Below, in pieces: positions 43,603 through 58,600 of a DNA stretch of 64,000 nucleotides. The notes under the pieces are model-generated. The model was not told the origin of the DNA and did not search any database. It was given only the letters and a program-made list of their open reading frames with translations. The position numbers and the translations under genes were made by a program. Source of the stretch: Loripinus fragilis (Eukaryota > Mollusca > Bivalvia > Lucinida > Lucinidae); NCBI GenBank assembly GCA_964019695.1, contig OZ026520.1:31716120-31780119 (forward strand), in the 5' to 3' direction. Every line of letters starts with the position of its first letter. The first letter of the stretch is position 1.

Positions 43603-46600
43603 GTAAGCTTATCACACTTATTCGGTTCATTATTTTAAGAGGCCTCGCTCCTATCTCGCGAGTCTGTCAACTGTCAATGGTGTTTATCTTTCTCTTATGT
43701 GTTATTTCACTCCATTTTACAGAAGGCTGTCATTAATAATGATCTAAGTGCAGTTGTTTCTCCTGTGTCTTGCAAAAATAAATCTGCGGTAGCTGTACAC
43801 CTGCCTACCACCACATTTTGGAAGTGTTTCGTGTGGCAGCCTCAAGACCGTCTTATGACTGCTGTTGCAATGTTGTAACGAGAAATTTCAACACATGTAC
43901 ACTTTGGGGGTGTTTGGAAGTCTCAAAAGAGTGCTGCAAGGCAGCCTTGATAAGCCCCCACAATTGGTATGCAATTCTTCTTCCCGTTAAAGTGACAAAC
44001 CGATGAAACCGACATTGTCACACTGTTGATTAAAACTACAAAGCCAGTGGCCCAAGACTGATTAAATAAAAACAGACTAAAATCTGGATAAAAACATCTT
44101 GGAAGTCTAGGGTCATGTGGCGGCAACACCTCATCTTTTCTTTCTTTCTATCGTTACTGGTTTCGCTCAAACTTGAGCATTACACCAGGGAGTGCGAATT
44201 TAGAAATTTTGATAGATAATAAAACAAAAACAACACAAAAAAAAAACACAAAAACCTTTGGCTGAATTTTTGTTTAAATAAGGAGTGCCCTAAACTCCTC
44301 TGTGGACTGGGTATTGGCCACAGAAGGAGACAGACCATTCCAATGAGGAATAGTTCGGGTGAAAAAGGAATTCTTCAGGGCATCACTGTATGTCTGGTGT
44401 CTTCGGTATTGAGCACTATGTGATGACCTGGTAGTTTTCAAACTGTGAGCAGGGGTCATATATTTGTCTTTTTCAATAGACACTGCTCCACAATGAATCT
44501 TGTGAAAGAGAAGCAAGGAGGACTGGTCCCTACGGGCCTCAAGAGATGGCCATTCCAGCTCGTCCAGCATTTCACCGACACTACTCGTGTTTCGCCATCT
44601 CCTGCAGGTCCAGCGAGCTGCTGTCCTCTGAAAATTCTACCTTTCAGAATTCATAAAAACAATGAAGGGTGTTGTACGAGTGCTGAAAGAGGCATGTGCG
44701 AAACACGGCTTAGGAGATTTTGAAATCAAAATTTTCAGAATATGTAAACGGTCAAACTCAATGGAAAGCTTTGAAATATACATATAGCTACATTGGAATT
44801 TTGAAGGAGATGCCTTACTCTCTGATCTAGGTGGAAATGAATCAAAATGTAAGAAAATGAATAGGCCAACTTCTACCCCAAAAGAAAAAAAAATTTATTT
44901 CATGGTAACTGGACATCTCTGCCTCTAACAAACTCGGCCCCTGCCAACTCAGTGCCTAACCAACTTGGTCAATTTAATATGAGCCAAATATTTCCTAAAT
45001 GGTGAAGAATATGATGTGATTAAAATCAAAAGGATATTTTAACAAGTCTTTTTGTGCTTTTAGTACTTCACATATATATGAAGGTCATGCCGACATATCC
45101 AGCTGGGCTAGAGGTGTAAATTTTGGTCAGTCTTCATCTACATCCATACTTTGTGTATGTGAGCAGAAAAGGATCTGGTGAAAATTTACATTTGTGCCGG
45201 TTAGTCGAGTCTTGCTCAACAATGGTATTAGTACAAAAATCTTGTGTTCCGGCTCATTTGTTATAACTCATTTAAGTTGAAAGGATTTTCCTACCCTTAT
45301 CAGTAAGACGAGGCCATTTCCAATTGCAGGTTTGTTGGGTTGTATTTTTCATTTTTTTTTAAATTTTAATGGAACAAACTCTAAGAAAACAGTGAAGATC
45401 CTGATCAGACACCGCATTATGCGGTGTCTGATCTGGTTCTGCACTGTTTGCCTATGTCCCATAAACAGGGCGCTAGGCTTATATGGGTTAATGTTTGCAA
45501 ATAGGTGCTGCCCCCTGTCAGGAACAGTTTAGAGAAGAAGAAGAAAAAGAAGGTAAAGAAGAAAGATGCAGAAAGCAGGAAACCTAAGAGAATCAGTAGC
45601 TATGATTACAGAAGCTGGGATAGGTTTGATGTGGTAAGTATCTTAAATAGGAGTATAAGAATCCATCATGAGTGTGAGGGTGGAATAGAAATATCCATCT
45701 TGAGGATCACCATTTGGCATGCCAAGTGATGACAAACAGTGATTGCGAGGGCCCATCCTCACACAAATAATGGATTCTTTTTCTTGCTCACTATGAAATA
45801 CTGCATTTTATGTTTAAAAAAGGCTCACAGAAGTTCCTGGATACACTGAGATGCGACATGACATGATCACGTCACTTTAACATAACAATGACGTCACTTG
45901 ACGACCATGCACATGAGTTCCAATGCAGCCAATGTACAGCCTTCTTGTGTCAGCCTGGGTAGGATAAAATGGGTAAGATAAGATTTTCAATCCAAGGGTA
46001 AAATTTCAGATGTCCTTATCTGGTGTGCCTGAATATAGTCTTGCAGACGAACAGATAAGCTAAATTGCATGTACATGTATCCACCACTTTCTAAATGTTT
46101 GGATATGGTATTAATTGCCTTTTATAGTTTAAGGGTTAAATATCAAGTCCCACCACTGGCAGAGTCACTGTGTTGTGTCCTTGAGCAAGACACTTTATCC
46201 GCTGCTTAATACTGTTCAACCCAGGAAGACCTGTCCGGACATGACTGAAAATTTTTGGGACACTGGAACATAAAGAATCAAAACAAATAATCACATCTTT
46301 CAGAGTTTACGAAAGTTTCCCAGACTTTACAGGACAGGAAAAATCTGCCTGACCAACCACAATTTCACCAGACCGACACCATATGAGAGCAAACAACAAC
46401 AAAAAAAGAAAAAATATAAGTTTTGAAGTTTGAATGTAATATGTATAAAGACCAATGACCACAAAATATCCATGACAGCTCAGTAAACAAAAATGCAGTT
46501 TTCAAATATGGCCTTTGATTGGTTGATTAAAACAGAGTGTTTTGTGACATATATTCCACCAAAACAGTAACTTTTGGGCACAGGTTTCACAGGACAGTAG

Positions 46601-49600
46601 GTCCTGTGACGAGATAACTTTTGTCAGACCGCAGGTAAATCTCCCAGCCAGGACTGACGGTCCTGTGATGTTTCATAATGACTGATCTTTTTTATTTTAT
46701 ATAAAAAGATTTGATATTAGAACACTTAAACTATTATAAAAGGCAAGCCTACATCTGTACATCATGTTTTCTGCTTAAGTCGTTTTCTGCATATATTTGT
46801 TAACGTTGACAAATGTAATTATAGAGGCAAACAGTGTGGACCCAAATCAGACTGCTCCTACACAGTTTGACCAAGAGGCTTGTAAAATATTTCAGCCGAT
46901 GACAAAACCAGACAACTTTTGTTGTGATTGGCGCCTTAAAGGTTAAAATGTAGGATATTTCTTCCACTTTTTTCAATGATTGGGTATTATATAAAATAAT
47001 TTGATATTCAATATTTTGTTACCCATTATAGATGCTGAAAATAATTGACTATTCTTGGAAAAATACTGGGGCAAGATGCCTGAATTTTGAGTCTTCAACT
47101 AGGTCACTACTTTGTGTATGAAAGCAATGAAGGCTCAGACAAGACTGCACATCCATGCACATGCTTTTATGGCTGCTATATACATGTATGTAACAAGTAC
47201 ATGGTACCAAAATCTCATGAGATTGCCCATATACTCTCTGGTAGCTAGTACTCTGTCACAGGTTTAAATAAACAAAAATTTTGATTGTAAAATTGTAAAT
47301 TTTTTCTTACCCATCAGTTTTAACATACGTTATGGGTGCTTAAAAGAACCGTCTCATTGAGACGGTTCTTTTGAGTACCCACACCATATGTTTTGGTTGA
47401 GAAATAAGAAAATTAATTTTTTGGTACACACTCTTAACTAAAGGCCTGATTCAGTGTTTCACTTTGATATAAAACTATAGAAAAAATCATAGTTCTGATT
47501 TGCTTTACCCAAACACTTGTGCCAACTTGAAATTTCATATACCGCTATTGATATATGTATATCCTTTTGTTGTCCATTCATACTTTTTGCTTAAATTTTA
47601 GATTTCCCCTATGTATGTTTTAAAGATACCTTAAAAGTTTTCCCTCAATTTGAAAATAGGGAGAAGTCAGTCTGAATGAGATTTGGTGTACTCTTTCTCC
47701 CTATTTCTCCCACATCTTCATTTACATTGTGTCATGCATAATAGGATCTATTTTCTCAAGTTGAATTAGTAAACAGTCTCGCAACAAAGAAAAAATCTTA
47801 CTTCTCAACCAAAACATATGTTGTGGATACTCAAAAGAACCATCTCGATGAGACGGTTCTTTTGAGCACCCAAAACATATGTTAAAACTAAAAGATAAGA
47901 AAATATTTACAATTTTATGCTCAAAATTTTTGTTGATCTAAACTAGTGATATGTACTATCTATCTTCTCATGTTATGCCTTGTGTATCTATGTATATCAC
48001 GTGACCTGAAAGCAGGAGGTTCTAGTTTTGTTTGTGGACAATGTAGTTTAAGAAAACTCAAAAATTAACAAAATTTACTGTTTTGTTTTTCATGATAATG
48101 GAGTCTAGTAGAAACTAGTCTCAATATGCATTAAGTTTATACGACAATTGCTGAGTATCATGCTTTCATGTCATGAATATACTTTACTGCTGTATTTTTG
48201 TGTGTAGCCAACAATCTTTTGCGAATAAGAATTATCTTATCTATCTTATGTAGGATAAAGCTCTGGAAGAAGTTGAAGAAACTTTGGAGGGATCATCATC
48301 AGATTATGAGACAGATGAGGAATGGGAGATTAACAGAAAAGTTCAAGCCGCTATCATAGAGAAAGACAAGGTAGAAAACGAAGATTTTTGTTTTTTGTTG
48401 TGTATGTGTTTAAAAGGTCTAGATATGCTATTATAGAGAATGACATGGTATAAAACTGAAGTTTTTAACTGTTTGTTATGTATGTATTTAACCCTTAAAG
48501 CGCCAAGAAGAAATGCATCGGAAAAATTACGTCTGCTGAAGTCGTCTGCTGCAAATAATTGCCTAACATTACTGACTAATTTAGTATAGAAGCAAACAGG
48601 GTGGACCCAGATCAGACTGCTCGTATAGGAGCAGTCTGATCTGGGTCCACACTGCTTGTCATAGAGGCTTCTTAAACATTTCAGCAGACGAGAAAAGCAG
48701 ATGGCTTTTGTTGCGATTGGCGCTTTAAGGGTTAATAAGTCTAGCTATGCTATTATAGAGAAGGACAAGGTATAAAATTGAAAGGGGGTGCAGTGGCTCA
48801 GTGGTAGAGTGCTTGACTCGAGATCGAAGGGCTGCAGGTACGAGCCTCACTGGGGTCACTGTGTTGTGTCCTTGAGCAAGACTCATTAATCCTTGCTTAG
48901 TACTGGTTCAACCCAGGAATACCCGTAATGACATAACTGAAAAAGTGTTGACGGGGAGGTAAAGAATCAAATTCAAACAAAAAGCAACAAATAATGTTGA
49001 AGTTTTTTGTTTGATTGCTATGTAGGCTATATACAAAGCAACTGTCTAAAGCAAGTAGAAATTGCATTTCTGTGAATACCAATATCTGTCTGCTTTACAC
49101 ATATGTTTGCTTAATAAAGCTCAATTTAAAAGCTTAATATGCTTATTATGGGGCCACTGTTTCTCTGAAATTGGGAATGAGGCAGATACGCGGCCCCAAA
49201 TTCAGTATTGAAAAACCCTAGAAAATATTTGTGATTCGAGCAAATTTGCAAATTATCTAATAATGTCAGGTAAGAAAATCTCTGGAGAAAATAAATCATT
49301 TGAAACAGTCTTGGCCCTCTTGGGTAAGAATAAGCCTACCACCATTAGTTTGATATCATTAAACATCAATTATGTTATTTCACATATATAATGTCAAAAC
49401 ATTGATTTCTACTGCGTGACGGATTTTGTTTATTATTCCTAGACAAAATGGGAGGAATATAGTTTTGACGTCGGTCCGTCCTGGACCATATCTAAGTGCT
49501 CATTTTAGCGTCACTGCGTTGTGTGTTTGAGCAAGACACATTAATCATTGCTTTGTACTGGTTCAACCTAGGAAGAACCGTCCCAACATAACAGAAAAAT

Positions 49601-52600
49601 TGATGACTGAGACGTAAAGAATCAAATCAAACAAACAAATCAGTATGCATTTGTCATATTGGACACATTTGTGGTGTAAGTCAGTAAAAATTTGTCAGTT
49701 TGGACACATTAGTGGCGTATGTCAGCACACATTTGTCATATATTTGATACATTTGTGGTGTAAGTCAGAACACATTTTGTCATATTGGTTTAAACAATAT
49801 TTTATTCAGATAATTTGCATGTTGACAAATATATACAATGTTAATATATTCAGGATCTGACAGTAAGCTTTAAGCTTACTGTCATATTGGACACATTCGT
49901 GGTGTTAGTCAGTGACAGTACAAATTTGTCAGATTGGACAAATTTTTGGTATAAATGATAAGTACCATAGAGAGTTTATATCCTATAAATTTTATCAGAA
50001 TCCACTGAAAACAAGTAAGGCTTGATAATTTATATATCCTATGAAATATCTGCCAGAAAAAATGAAGTAAAAACATCACTATTGGTAAACATCTGCAGTT
50101 ATGATTGTTGCTTTATGGGTTCAAAGTATCTTGCCAAAAAAAGTATATGAATGACAAGAACATGTACTCAGGCCTATAGTTAAGAGTGAGTAACATAAAA
50201 ATAATTTACTTACTTCTCAACTAAAACATATGTTGTGGTTACTCAAAAGAACTCACCCAATGAGACGGTTTTTTGAGCACCCAAAAAATATGCTTAAATT
50301 TATGGGTAAGAACATATTTATGATTTTTCGCTGAAATTTGTTGTTTATCTAAACCTACACAAACTGTAGTTAATCAAACCCCATAAATGAGGTACATTGT
50401 AACTGAATGACATTTGAGTTAACAAGTAATCTTATTTTTTTTACAGGGAAATGATTATTTTAAGAAAGGTGACTATGACAATGCAATAGAATGTTACACC
50501 AAAGGATTGGATCTAGACCCTACCAATCCTTTGCTGCCAGCTAATAGGGCAATGGCTTTGCTCAAACAAGAAAAGTAGGTATCTTTAACAGTCATTTGCA
50601 AGTGAATCTAACATAGACAATTATTACAATTATATTCTTATGACATGAAAGGTGCAACAAAAAATAATCAACTCTCACTGGGAATTGAACCTGGTCATAC
50701 CGGTACAATTACAATGTTCTTTTAACTGAGTAAAAGAGTTGACTCTTTGGTGTTATTGTTAGGGATTGAATATAAACTAGATGCTATAGGAAATATACAA
50801 TGTGTAGATAATGTAGGCGAGAGTGATTGGTCCATTTTGCCTCTCTTCATGGAACCAATCATTTATGATGATGGAAAGCCATTTTTGGCAAAATAAAGTC
50901 AATTTCAGTCAAGCCTGCATCATTCCACACATGGGAGTGCAGTGGCTCAGTGGTAGAGTGCATGACTCAAGATGGAGGGGTTGCAGGTTTGAGCCTCACT
51001 GGCGGCACTGCATTGTGTCTTTGAGCAAGGCACATTAATCCCTGTTTAATACTGGTTCAACCCCAGCCCAGGAAGACCTGTCCCGACATGATGGAAAAAT
51101 TGTTGACTGGGACGTAGTGAATCAAATCAATTCAAACCATCATTACACCTGAAAACCACAACTAGTTAAAAGCATAGCTGAAAATCAAAGGCCCAGATAA
51201 GCAAATTTTACGAGCGTAAAACTGTAATTATTTCCTTACCCATCAATTTAAACATGTGTTTTGGGTGCTCAAAAGAACCGCCTCATTCAGACGGTTCTTT
51301 TGAGTACCCACAACATGTTTTGGGTGAGAAATGAAGAAAATAGTTTTCCAATATGCACTCTCATCTGGAGGCCTGTGAAAATATTCCCGTTCTTTGGCTT
51401 GGCATTGAATTATTGTTGTACCAGTATAAAATCATTGCCAAGGAGTCATCTCTGATGAAGTTGTCACAAATTAGAAGCTATAGGAAATCTACAATCTGTA
51501 GATAATGAAGCCGCTGTAGGTGAGAGAGATTTACCTGTTTCATTTAAAGTACTGCAATGGGCATTAATCCCTTCTTGGAGGATGAAATCCTTCATCCTGA
51601 TTGATACAATGAAAGTTTGGATTGTCCATTATATATTTGAGGGTATCATAAGAAACTTAAATGCATAGGGTAAATAGCTAGGCTTCTAGATTACATCTTA
51701 AAATAAAGCATGTATACACTTTTGACCAGTACCGGGCAACGTTTCACAGTTGGTAACGTGTCTGACTGAAGATCCGGGGTCGCGAGTTCGATTCTGGGCC
51801 CGGTCCCATACTATCGCAGAGATTGATCATGAAGTAATTTCTAGGGCCATACTCCTCCTACCCGCTGATTCAAGAAAGGTTGTTGTCAGTTACAAGCGAA
51901 AGTATGTGCATAAAGTACTGCTTAACCGCTTGTTCAAGCTTGTCCATGAAAAAGTGTGACTAGGTGAACGAACTGTCTTGACATGACCATAGCTGTTGAC
52001 TGGGATGTAAAGCATCAAACCGAACAAACAAAACTTTTGACCAGTCACAATTTTTACCCGATCTCATAAGAAATTTCTAAGAATGTTTGTTAACCCATTT
52101 AAACCAGAAACCCTAAAAGGATACATTGGCATACAGTGAAGACCTTGATGAAATGCCACATAATGTGGCATTTCTTCAGGGTCTACACAATTTGCAAAAA
52201 TGATTTTTATCTGGAAATTATAACCTGTGACCCCTCAATATTAACAAGGGACATCATTACTTTATTCAATGTAGCTTTATGGAAAATTCCATTGGTCTGA
52301 AAAGGGTTAAAATAAACAATTTTATTTCAGATTTGGTGGAGCTGAACTAGACTGTACCTCGGCATTGTCTCTTGATCCTCTCTACACCAAGGCCTACCTA
52401 CGGCGAGGCACGGCTCGTATGGGACTACAGAAGTACGCTGCTGCAAAAGAGGATTACGAGAGAGTACTTTCATTAGAACCTCAAAACAAGAAGGCTAAAT
52501 CTGATCTTCTGCTTATTGAAAAGGTAGGTGTCTTTAAAACACACATATTGCAGGCCTTTAGTTAAGAGTGTGAACCCAATTTTTTTTTTATTTCTCAACC

Positions 52601-55600
52601 AAAACATATGTTGTGGATACTCAAAAGAACCTTCTCAATGAGAAGGTTCTTTTGAGCACCCAAAACATAAGCTAAAAATTATGGGTAAGAAAACATTTAC
52701 AATTTTATGCTAAAATATTATGTTTATCTAAACCGATGATATTGGACCTTATAAGTGCACTTGCACACTGAATTCTTAAAATTACAAATGTATTTGTTTA
52801 CACCATAGGTCCAGTTAAGCAAATTTTGTTTGAGTAAATTGCCATTTTTTTTCTTATTTATTGGTTTTAACATGTGTTTTGGATGCTCAAAAGTACCGTC
52901 TCAATGAGACGGTTCTTTCGAGTACCCAAAACATCTGTTTTGGATGAGAAATAAAAAAAAAAAAAAAATTCACTTACACACTCTTATCTGGGAATCTGTT
53001 ACAATATATGCACTTGTGTTTTTGAGTCAATCCAGTGGTGTTAATTTCTTATTATGAGTTCATTGTGTGTATAATGAAACATATTGATCCTTATCAAAGC
53101 TAGAGATTATTGGATTTTGAAAAAAAAATTCACACATTGAGCTTAATTAATAGGTCTTATTTTTTATGTTTCCCCCCATGGAAGGGGAGGGGCATATATT
53201 GTTTTTGGTGTGTATCCTGCTGGCATTGGTGTGCCACTTTCTTGTGTGCAAGATATCTCATGAACTTGTGGATGGATTTGAACCAAATTTGTGTGGATAT
53301 AATATAGGCATATGATGAAGACTTGATTAGGTGTGTGTGTGGGGTGGGGCATCGTTTTTTTTTCTGAAAACAGTGCTAGTAATATTAATCTTAGTATTGA
53401 GACACCATAATTTCTTTGATTATTCTTCTTTAAATTTGATCATGTACATATTACCGAAGTAGGTGTATACAGGTAAACAGGTACTGTGGCATTTCCTCAG
53501 GCTCTGCATTGTTTGCTAAGATAAAAACAATCTTCATGAACAGAAATACATAATTTTATAGAAATTTTGATTGGCAACCTCTTAAAATACAAGGTGGACA
53601 ATTTCATACTTATTGTATCAATATGAATGGGAGAATCCATCGGGGTTAAGCGGTTTCTTTGAATGTCTGAGTTTGGGTTATCTAGAGAAAGCTGCAATGT
53701 CAGTACAATTGCCAAAGGTCTTATCAATAACACAATAGCTTCAATAGGTTTTAGGGTAGCCACAGTTTGGAAAAAGATCAGGAAATGTTTTTTTTAATCC
53801 TGCTATACTATTTTCACGTCTGTCCATCCATCTCTCTGACCATGTGCATATTCACATTTTGATTTTTCCTATTAGGAAATATACTGAACAGCAAAAGAAA
53901 CGCATATTTTGCATATTTGGTATAGTGTATAAATTTGGGTTTTAAATACTGATCTAATGACATGTAAGGTGTCATTGAAATATTGAACATGTGTATCATT
54001 AAATGCATCACAAATGGATGGCTCATTAGAATAATTATGATAAAGGGGCGTAGCTCTGGGCATAATAAAATAACTCATAATAAAGGCGACTTTCGAGATT
54101 GTGTATGCCTAAAACCACTGAACGGATTTGAATGAAAATCACTATGCGTGACAATCATGACATACAGACTACTTATGAAGTTTAAATTTTCTGATATTTT
54201 TCATGGTGGACTATTGTGACCCGGTTACATAATCAGACAATTAACCGGAAGTGTGTTTAATAAAGGCAAGTAAGGGTCCAAACAATTGTTTTAAATGGTT
54301 CTTTTGGACACCACCTTACTTGACATCAACCATACTGCTCCAGATGTTCTTACATCCCAAGATTCCTGTGAGTTTCAATACCAATGCAAAAAATGCAAAT
54401 AATAAATATTTTCTGATTAGCAGTATAATTTCTACTGCAGTGAATTTTAAAGTTTTATGCTATTTTCTTATCTGTTACAGTGTGTTCTGGTGACATGCAA
54501 TGAAATCGGATTCAGATCCTGTGTTTTCCAATGTACGGCGCTGTATTTGATATTTGTATTAATTAACAAAAAAATATTATTAACTGTGTAATGGCGAATA
54601 AAATGGTCTAGAACGAACGCATGAGTACGATCAAACATGTTTAAATTATTTAGGGTAAAATTTGATAAGGGTTTCTGGTATGAAATGAATATTGAAAATA
54701 TGCGTTTCTTTTGCTGTCAAGTATACATGTACCTTGAAATGTACTGGATGAAAATGAAAAAAAAATGAAGAAGATTTTGTTTGAGTTGATGCTTACTTCT
54801 CAGTCAACAACTTTTCAGTCATGCCAGTACTAAGCAAAAAAAGCATTTGGGTCAAGTGTCATCTATAAGGACACAACACTGCACGGATGGTGGGATTCTA
54901 ACCTGCAACTTATTATAATTAGTCAAGTACTCCCTGCTTCCGTTTTTAGTACATGTGTACGAAATGTATTGGGTCTGACGCGAGAAAACCTGTCTTTGGG
55001 GTTTTGCAAACAACAAAGGAGCAGACCAACCTGTGCATCCGGGTAGTCTGACCAGCGCCTTTGTTATTCGCTTTTTGGAAAGTATCATATCAAAACTTGT
55101 AGGTAGTGCAGTGGCTAAGTGGAAGAGTGCTTGACTCAAGACCGTGGGGCTGCAGGTTCGAGCCTCACTGCGTTGTGGTCCTTGAGCAAGACACATTTAT
55201 CCTAGCTTAGTACTGGATCAATCCAGGAAGACCCGTCCCTGTTTAACTGAAAGATTGTTGATGGGACGTAAAGAATCAAATCAAACAAAATATCAAAACT
55301 TGCTATAAGCAAAATTTCATTATTCTAGATAGACTATGTAGCTGAGCAGGATGGTTTGGGTACCTGAAGACAGGTTTTCTGGCATTGCGGCCCTGTTTAA
55401 GGTAGTCATGGAATTGCAAATAGTGTAAACCCTGATCAGACTGCTCAGATCTGGGTGTACACCGTATGCTCCAGCTTTCTGTCTAAATAAATGAGGGTAA
55501 ATTTGTGATGCTTTCAGCCTCTTAGAGAAAAATGTGTAGTTGATTATTATTTATTTTTGAGTGTCTTGATCTTTAATTTGTAAGCCCCTGTTACAAATTA

Positions 55601-58600
55601 TCTGGATAGCCAAGAGGCAACTACATGTATCAGGGTATTGACAATTTATTAATTTTCTTATTTCTTAACCAAAACGTATATTGTGGGTACTCAAAAGTAC
55701 CGTCTCAATGAGACTGTTCTTTTGAGCACCCAAAACAAATGTTTAAAATGATGGATAAGAAAATATTTACAATATTACTCACAAAGCATGTGTTTGTCTT
55801 GACTTGTGTGCATTTCATTACAGGAGTTATCTAAAGAGAATCTAGTAACACAAACAGATACTGAATCAGTGAAGGATATTGGTCTTGTCAAAGCCATCTC
55901 CAAATCTCAAGAACAAAAATCTAAGGTACGAACCATTGTTGTACTGAATACCTATATTTAGACTGTACAAACATGTTTCATAGGGAGCGCAGTGGCTCAG
56001 TGGTAGACTGCTTGACTCGAGACCGAGGGGCCGCAGGTTCGAGCCTCACCGGCGTCACTGTGTTGTGGTCCTTGAGCTAGACACATTTATCCTAGCTTAG
56101 TACTGGTTCAACCCAGAAAGACCAGTCCTTGTTTAACTGAAAGATTGTTGATGGGACGTAAAGAATCAAACAAAACAAACAAAAACTATGTTTCTTGTAC
56201 TAAGTCCACCTGCAGACTAATCAACAGTATTAACCCTTGTTGTATTGAATAACTGTACATTGTATTTATGATATACCACAGGTTTAGATAAGCAAGACTT
56301 TTCAGCATAAAATTGTAAACATTTTCATACTCATAAGTTTTAGCATATGTGTTGGGTGCTCAAAAGAACTGTCTCATTGAGACAGTTCTTTTGAGTACCC
56401 ACAATATATGTTTTGGTCGAGAAATAAGTAAATTATTTTTCTGTTACGCACCCTTAACTAAAGGCCTGTATACAAAATTATGATTTGTTGAGCCAGTCTT
56501 GCTTTGATTCCATTTTTTACCAGTGTCCCATCAGTAAAATTTCAATTTTCTGATCAGCTAATCCTTTGGAAGCCAGGATTTTTACTCTTTTAACCATATA
56601 AATAAGTCTTTGCCTCTTTGGACACATTAAATGATTATTATTTGTGTCCAAAGACTTAATTTGACTGATAAACCGTAGCTTAAAAGGCGGTTCTCCCAGT
56701 CTGTCGGACAAGACTTTAAGTCATGGCCCAGTCTTCTGAGACATTTTAAACCAGAACCACTGCTAATACGTGAGCCTTTGGGTGCTGCCAGACACAAAAC
56801 TACGAAACCATAAACCCACCCTGCCCAGTACTGGTTAATACCAAGGAACAGCCACACAAAAAAAATATTTGAAACTTCCATTTTTAAAGGGCTGTAAGAG
56901 GACTTATTATTTAAAAAATAATTGGAATTTTAGCTTTCAGCATAATATTATTAAGTTCAAAAGAAGTTATGATCATCATTGAGATGTATAAAAAAAATTT
57001 TTACAACTTGAGGCATGTCATATGAACATGAAACTCATTACAGTACTGTAAAACCTGTGTAAAACGGCCACTCTCAAAAAGACCAAAAATTTGTTTTCAA
57101 GACCAATTATCGTTTAATGCAGGTCAAAAGTATTGCAGATTGCTCCAAGTGGAGCATTCTGCAATACTTTCGACCTTCATTAAGCTACCAATTGTTATTA
57201 AGATCTTCGTTGTGGCCACTTTACATAGGTATGACTGTATCTTAGCATTACGGTCAGCAAACCTTATTTCCTATAAAATCAATGAAGATATTACAAAATT
57301 TGTATCTGATGCAGTAGTAGTTGTTGATGTAAGCAGGGCTCTCCCGGCCATTAGCCATTGTAGCCATTTGCTACTAAAAATGTAGAGTGGCTATAAATAT
57401 GTCATTGGCTAAAAGTACAGTCTAGGTGGTTCAAAAATTACATATTTGCTAAAAAGTGTCTTTTGATCAGCTTTTGGATTTTCCAATATTGCTTTTATTA
57501 TTCCTTCGCACTTTTATTATTGTGCCGTATTTAACTCTTTGGATGCTTGATTTTTTCAATACCATCCAGGTATCAAACAGTTTGGATTCAGATCAGGCCC
57601 GACATTTTGTTATCAGCAGAAAGCAAAAGTCGCCCCTAGTGAAGAGTTAAATACAAAACAACTTGTTGATACTACTTTCTGGCTAAAACCTTGGCTAAAA
57701 TTATTTTCATTTGGCTCCAACTTTTCTTATTTGGCTACAGTGTTGGCTACAACAAATTCTGAGCCAGGGAAAGCCCTGTGTACGGATTACATCTTAAGTT
57801 TTTTTCAGAAACCCTTGGTGCATATGGAAATTGAAGAAATAGGACTTGATGATGAGCAGGAAAGAAAGTCGGCTATATCCAGGATTGAGGAAGGTCAAGG
57901 TCAAAGTAAAAAAGAGCTGATAGACAAAGATAGTAAAATGTTTGAAAGATTTACAGCTATTTCTCCTGGTATGTTCAAGTGAAGTAAATTAACCCTTAAT
58001 GCGCCGATCGCAACAAAAGTCGTCTGCTTTCTTGTCTGCTGAAATGTTTAAGAAGCCTCTATCGCAAACAGTGTGGACCCAGATCAGACTGCTCCTGTAG
58101 GAGCAGTCTGCTCTGGGTACAAGCTGTTTGCTTCTATACTTAATTCGTCAGTAATGTAAGGCAAATATTTGCAGCAGACGACTTCAGTAGACGACATTTT
58201 CAGATGCATTTTTTTCTTGGCCCTTTAAAGGTTAGGTTACATTTTTTATTTCACCATTTTATCATTCAAGAGTTCAAACAAAAAAAAATACACACTTTTA
58301 GAATCATCTTGTTAGACCAGTCTAGATTTTTTGTTGGATTTTGAAAGTAAGTAAGGGTGCAAAGATCAGGAATCGATACAATCAAGTAGCACACCTGACC
58401 CAGGATACCAATTGGAAAGTGACAAACTCACAGTTAGACACCACAAACGAGAGCCAAGAGGTCAGCCCTTTCCCAGCAGGTGACCAAAAAGCGCACACAA
58501 AGACATAGTAAACACAAGACAGAACAAAAACATAAAAGATCCACAAAAGAAGTACCGCCTTGGAAGGGTCAGTAAAATATTTTACTGGAGGGCTTAAACC

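Noticed and set aside
48786..48860. tRNA-like sequence with A and B boxes
   Set aside because: Head of SINE family 1, repeated at 50931, 55100 and 55980 with the same body.
51733..51815. tRNA-like sequence with A and B boxes
   Set aside because: Head of a SINE: it continues into a shared 220-bp body found at other loci and lacks a proper cloverleaf.
57731..57808. N-terminal extension of exon 7 (frame open from 57731)
   Set aside because: It is intronic: a polypyrimidine tract and AG end at 57808, and the family match starts right after.
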